Origin: Thermoplasmata archaeon
GTDB taxonomy: Archaea; Thermoplasmatota; Thermoplasmata; GCA-020350865
Assembly (NCBI GenBank): GCA_020351895.1
Contig: CP070672.1
Coordinates: forward strand, 3,730,636-3,756,033
Length of the DNA: 25,398 bases
Direction of reading: 5' to 3'
The notes beneath the pieces are model-generated. The model made no database searches and was not told the origin of the DNA. It saw only the letters and a list, made by a program, of their open reading frames with translations. The translations under genes were made by a program, and so were the position numbers. Of this stretch, positions 22,825 to 25,398 are shown piece by piece (position 1 is the first letter of the stretch; every line of letters starts with the position of its first letter).

Positions 22825-24510
22825 CTATTCCCCAACCAGCCCATAAATCTCTACATCATTAGCCTCATATAGTTTAACAAAAGGCCATTTATCGAATTTT
22901 TCCTGGGCCTCTGTACTCATAGGTTCCGCATTCTCCCATTGTAATAATGCCGCCCCTTCTTTGATGTCGTCATCCAAAAGTACGTAATCTATGGATTTCT
23001 CACCAGAAGGAATCTTAATATTATGGATTTCATCCTTGGATTCATTATATGAAGAGGCGTGCAGGGTTTTGTCTGCCTCATCCCAAGTTGAATTCAAGTT
23101 CGCGAATCCGAACAGCATTGAGCTCATCCTATGGTCTGTCGCCACTGTTGCTCCTTTGGTTAAGTATTCCCTCGCCCAAAATACAGCCTGCATATCTGCT
23201 TTACCTGTTCCCTCCTGAAATCCACCCATTACTTCTTTTGGGGGGTAAGAGGATAGGGCTGTTAGGCCTAAAAGAACGATGAGCAATCCAACAACAAGCC
23301 TCTTTTTCAACCCTTTATCATCGGACATGGCCTTGAATATCTTCACCACTCCAATGGCCATAAGCAGTGCTAATGGAGCCATCATGTACTGCGGATGCCT
23401 ATAGGGCAATAACACATGATTTGCGGTGGCAATTGCTAAAAAAATAGAGAGGAATATGGCAAGTATCCATCCGTAAATTGTCATGCCATTTTCATAGAAT
23501 CTTGAATATCCAGGTCCAACTGAACCAAGTGAAGCAAGGATAATAAAGGGGCTAAACAGCAATAATATCACGGGGTCCAGTCGAATATCGGTTCCTGGGA
23601 TTGAGGCTACGGTCACGATAACCAGCACGAGAAAAAGAACGAAGATCCAGGCGAGGTACTTTCCAAACTGGACAGAGGGCTTGGGATATCTCGGTTCATA
23701 AGTCCAATTGATACGCCTTCTCAGTTTTACCAGAATATAGGCAAGCAAAATGGCAATATACCCTGTACAAAATACAACCCAGGATGGAATATCAAAAGCC
23801 GAAGACACTACACGGTCAGAAAATGGTGTTGCGATTATTGTCCAATACAGGATAAGAATCGTTAAAAAGAAAATTAGAAAGGCCCAATAAAGTCTTGTAT
23901 CCTTTTTATCTTCATGTCTCAGCATTTCTTTTAGGAACAATCCGCCAAAAACCGATATGAATAAAAAATAGGAGGATAGATGGTGGGTTATGGTCAAAGC
24001 CATGGCACTCAATATAAGCAATGGAATGAATTTATCGTTTTTATAAGAGAGGATAAGCAGTAGAATCGAGAATAAAAACAGCACATCTCCAAGAGAACCT
24101 GGCATGGGATGAGATGTGGCAAATACATGAGGCATGGCAACTGCTAAAAATGCACTGGCCAACAATCCAACTCCATTACTCTTAAAAAGGACCTTAGCCA
24201 TGAAAAATACCACCAATACCGAGAATGCAGCAAAAAGCGGAATCATGATGATCAACGAATAAAGAATATCCATGCCGGACAGAAAATGAACTGAGGCCGA
24301 TAGATAATATATTCCGGGAAAATATGGATAGCCAAAGCCCCAACCATCGTAATCTGTGGAAACATAGCCATCCGAGGAGAGCTGGGATGTTATCTGGAAG
24401 TACTCACCAGTATCAGAGCCCCAAATTTCGTACTGTGTTAATGGAAAAAGCCGTATGAATATCGCCACGAAGAAAACCACGATTAGGGATAATAATACCC
24501 ATTTCTTCAT
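22825..24510 (-). CDS. Multi-pass membrane protein, GT-C-like putative glycosyltransferase
   Basis: A 561-residue protein with about 11-13 hydrophobic segments to residue 420 and a soluble C-terminal part (about 425-561). The first extracytoplasmic loop has SDTGEY (32-37), an acidic motif in the place where GT-C enzymes such as STT3/AglB and PMT-like transferases hold their catalytic Asp/Glu, followed by GWGFGYPYFPGIYYL. The C-terminal domain has VATDHRMSSMLFGFANL but not the WWDYG of oligosaccharyltransferase. I therefore call it GT-C-like with unknown substrate; a non-enzymatic membrane protein is possible. It is divergent from the secreted protein gene at 24643 and downstream of it on this strand lie the hairpin repeats and the tRNA. 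No clear ribosome binding site. Confidence 0.68.
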   Translation of the reverse strand: MKKWVLLSLIVVFFVAIFIRLFPLTQYEIWGSDTGEYFQITSQLSSDGYVSTDYDGWGFGYPYFPGIYYLSASVHFLSGMDILYSLIIMIPLFAAFSVLVVFFMAKVLFKSNGVGLLASAFLAVAMPHVFATSHPMPGSLGDVLFLFSILLLILSYKNDKFIPLLILSAMALTITHHLSSYFLFISVFGGLFLKEMLRHEDKKDTRLYWAFLIFFLTILILYWTIIATPFSDRVVSSAFDIPSWVVFCTGYIAILLAYILVKLRRRINWTYEPRYPKPSVQFGKYLAWIFVLFLVLVIVTVASIPGTDIRLDPVILLLFSPFIILASLGSVGPGYSRFYENGMTIYGWILAIFLSIFLAIATANHVLLPYRHPQYMMAPLALLMAIGVVKIFKAMSDDKGLKKRLVVGLLIVLLGLTALSSYPPKEVMGGFQEGTGKADMQAVFWAREYLTKGATVATDHRMSSMLFGFANLNSTWDEADKTLHASSYNESKDEIHNIKIPSGEKSIDYVLLDDDIKEGAALLQWENAEPMSTEAQEKFDKWPFVKLYEANDVEIYGLVGE

Positions 24511-24551
24511 ATTGATCTACTTTACCCTAAGGCAACCGTTATTTTAATATT

Positions 24552-24575
24552 TTAGGTCCTAATGGATTGCAATCC
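24552..24575. promoter_or_regulatory. Two adjacent palindromes in the divergent gap
   Basis: TTAGGTCCTAA (24552-24562) and the perfect 12-bp palindrome GGATTGCAATCC (24564-24575) are separated by one base, about 20-40 bp upstream of the TATA box of the secreted protein gene. Position and symmetry suit binding of dimeric regulators. Chance is possible. Confidence 0.4.
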
Positions 24576-24593
24576 GCCAAAACACCGAAACGA

Positions 24594-24603
24594 TATTATA
24601 TGG
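24594..24603 (+). promoter_or_regulatory. TATA box of the secreted protein gene
   Basis: ATATTATATG lies about 45 bp before the ATG at 24643; a start near 24625 would leave a short leader, with GAGGT at about 24629-24635 near its beginning. Confidence 0.45.
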
Positions 24604-24642
24604 ACTAATACAATTAGAGAAAAGGAGTAGAGGTCGAGATAT

Positions 24643-25398
24643 ATGAAACAAATAGCTGCCCTGCTCATATCCATCTTAATTATAACCATGTCATTTAATG
24701 TATCTGCTCCTTCTCCAAACGCCTCCACAAATGCCAATTTTTCTGAGGATGGGGTACAAGATGGACAGGAGGAAGGAGTGTCATGGAAACCAGTTATGCC
24801 CATAAAAAACGCAATATTCGTTAATTATGATGGAGAGAGCTACCTTGATGATTACGCCTATCTCGCATCTGTTCCCGCCGCTGTCTTCTATTCGGATTCT
24901 AATGACATGATCTATTCCAGCCCTTTGATATTTTATCAAAAACCAGAGGATCTCATAGATGAAGAGAAAGTGCTAAACGCTGCATCGGGTGTTGACTACT
25001 TCATGGAAGACTGGCTCACCTATGCCGATGGTACACTGGACAATGTACAATTTATCAATATTCCTTCTGAGGATGTGAATGGCCTTTCAGGGAAATGGAG
25101 TGCAAACGATTACAATATCATTCAGAAGGATTGCCCCATAAAGATCGCAAAGGATATTGCACTTTATAACTGGGAGTACTCGGATTCAGCCGTTATTGCC
25201 GTAATAGATGAGAATTACGAGGAAATCGATGATATCACCACAAGCGAGGTGAACGGTACGATTTCCGGCTCTACCCCAATAAGAGTGGATGTCATTGAAG
25301 GCGAAAAGGAACCGGATCCAGTTGAACCGACCTTCCACGGCTTCAGCATTCAAAGCGATTACAAATACATCACATCCTATATGGAATGGTACGGTCCA
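24643..25398 (+). CDS. Secreted surface protein of unknown function, N-terminal part (runs off right edge)
   Basis: The frame is open from 24643 to the end of the window (252 codons, no stop). It begins MKQIAALLISILIITMSFNVSA, a signal peptide with a likely cut after residue 23 or 24, followed by a low-complexity Ser/Asn/Asp-rich stretch (PSPNASTNANFSEDG) with N-glycosylation sequons NAS and NFS. The following 200 residues are acidic and aromatic-rich (NYDGESYLDDYAYLASVPAAVFYSD) with repeated ATG-free hydrophobic strands but no membrane span; it resembles large extracellular archaeal proteins. The C-terminal part is unseen, so a membrane anchor or repeats cannot be judged. Divergent from the GT-C-like gene; it may be a glycosylation acceptor. 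Confidence 0.75.
   Translation, partial: MKQIAALLISILIITMSFNVSAPSPNASTNANFSEDGVQDGQEEGVSWKPVMPIKNAIFVNYDGESYLDDYAYLASVPAAVFYSDSNDMIYSSPLIFYQKPEDLIDEEKVLNAASGVDYFMEDWLTYADGTLDNVQFINIPSEDVNGLSGKWSANDYNIIQKDCPIKIAKDIALYNWEYSDSAVIAVIDENYEEIDDITTSEVNGTISGSTPIRVDVIEGEKEPDPVEPTFHGFSIQSDYKYITSYMEWYGP

Noticed and set aside
22825..24510. AglB/STT3 oligosaccharyltransferase
   Set aside because: No WWDYG motif in the soluble domain and a shorter length; kept only as GT-C-like.
1..25398. CRISPR arrays, transposases or inverted-repeat insertion elements
   Set aside because: No regularly spaced direct repeats with unique spacers and no transposase-like product were seen.

Overview
The window is archaeal chromosome. 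The clearest evidence is two adjacent ether-lipid genes (digeranylgeranylglyceryl phosphate synthase and geranylgeranylglyceryl phosphate synthase), a tRNA-Ala gene whose 25-nt intron folds into a bulge-helix-bulge, TATA boxes at about -26 (several directly in front of apparently leaderless genes), and GGTGAT/GGAGG-type ribosome binding sites. The set fits a euryarchaeote; a Thermoplasmatota-like lineage is only a guess. No phage, insertion sequence or CRISPR array is visible.

Layout. 1-3640 is housekeeping: the 5' part of an NAD synthetase gene (minus), an M29-type aminopeptidase (plus), a 55-residue unknown protein (minus) and the lipid pair (minus). 3895-6642 is a plus-strand run of sugar-nucleotide epimerase, GT4 and GT2 glycosyltransferases. 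6661-9815 holds a formyltransferase and an SDR enzyme (minus), divergent from a DegT-type sugar aminotransferase (plus): the parts needed to make an N-formylated amino sugar. 9845-13901 is a minus-strand block of two methyltransferases, a WbqC-family protein, a NodB-like deacetylase and a GT4 enzyme. 14072-16008 carries a second DegT aminotransferase and a PIG-L-type deacetylase. 16076-18529 has a B12-type radical SAM enzyme and an FkbM methyltransferase. 18572-21360 is a coupled GT4 enzyme and Wzx-like flippase. 21546-22491 is a hexapeptide-repeat acyltransferase and a cyclophilin. 22516-22762 is tRNA-Ala(CGC) preceded by two 74-75 nt tandem hairpin repeats that share the first 12 nt of the tRNA. 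22825-25398 holds a GT-C-like membrane protein and, divergently, the start of a secreted surface protein.

Reading as a system: 3895-22004 is a surface glycan locus. Epimerases, aminotransferases, formyl- and acyltransferases and deacetylases make and decorate sugars; GT2/GT4 enzymes assemble the chain on the inner face; the flippase exports it; methyltransferases and perhaps the radical SAM protein modify it. The GT-C protein and secreted protein at the right edge may be the extracytoplasmic glycosylation step and an acceptor, which is inference from adjacency.

No gene-free stretch exceeds 300 bases. The longest, 17492-17749 and 3641-3894, contain only promoter-like AT-rich sequence and, in the second, an inverted repeat around a TATA box.
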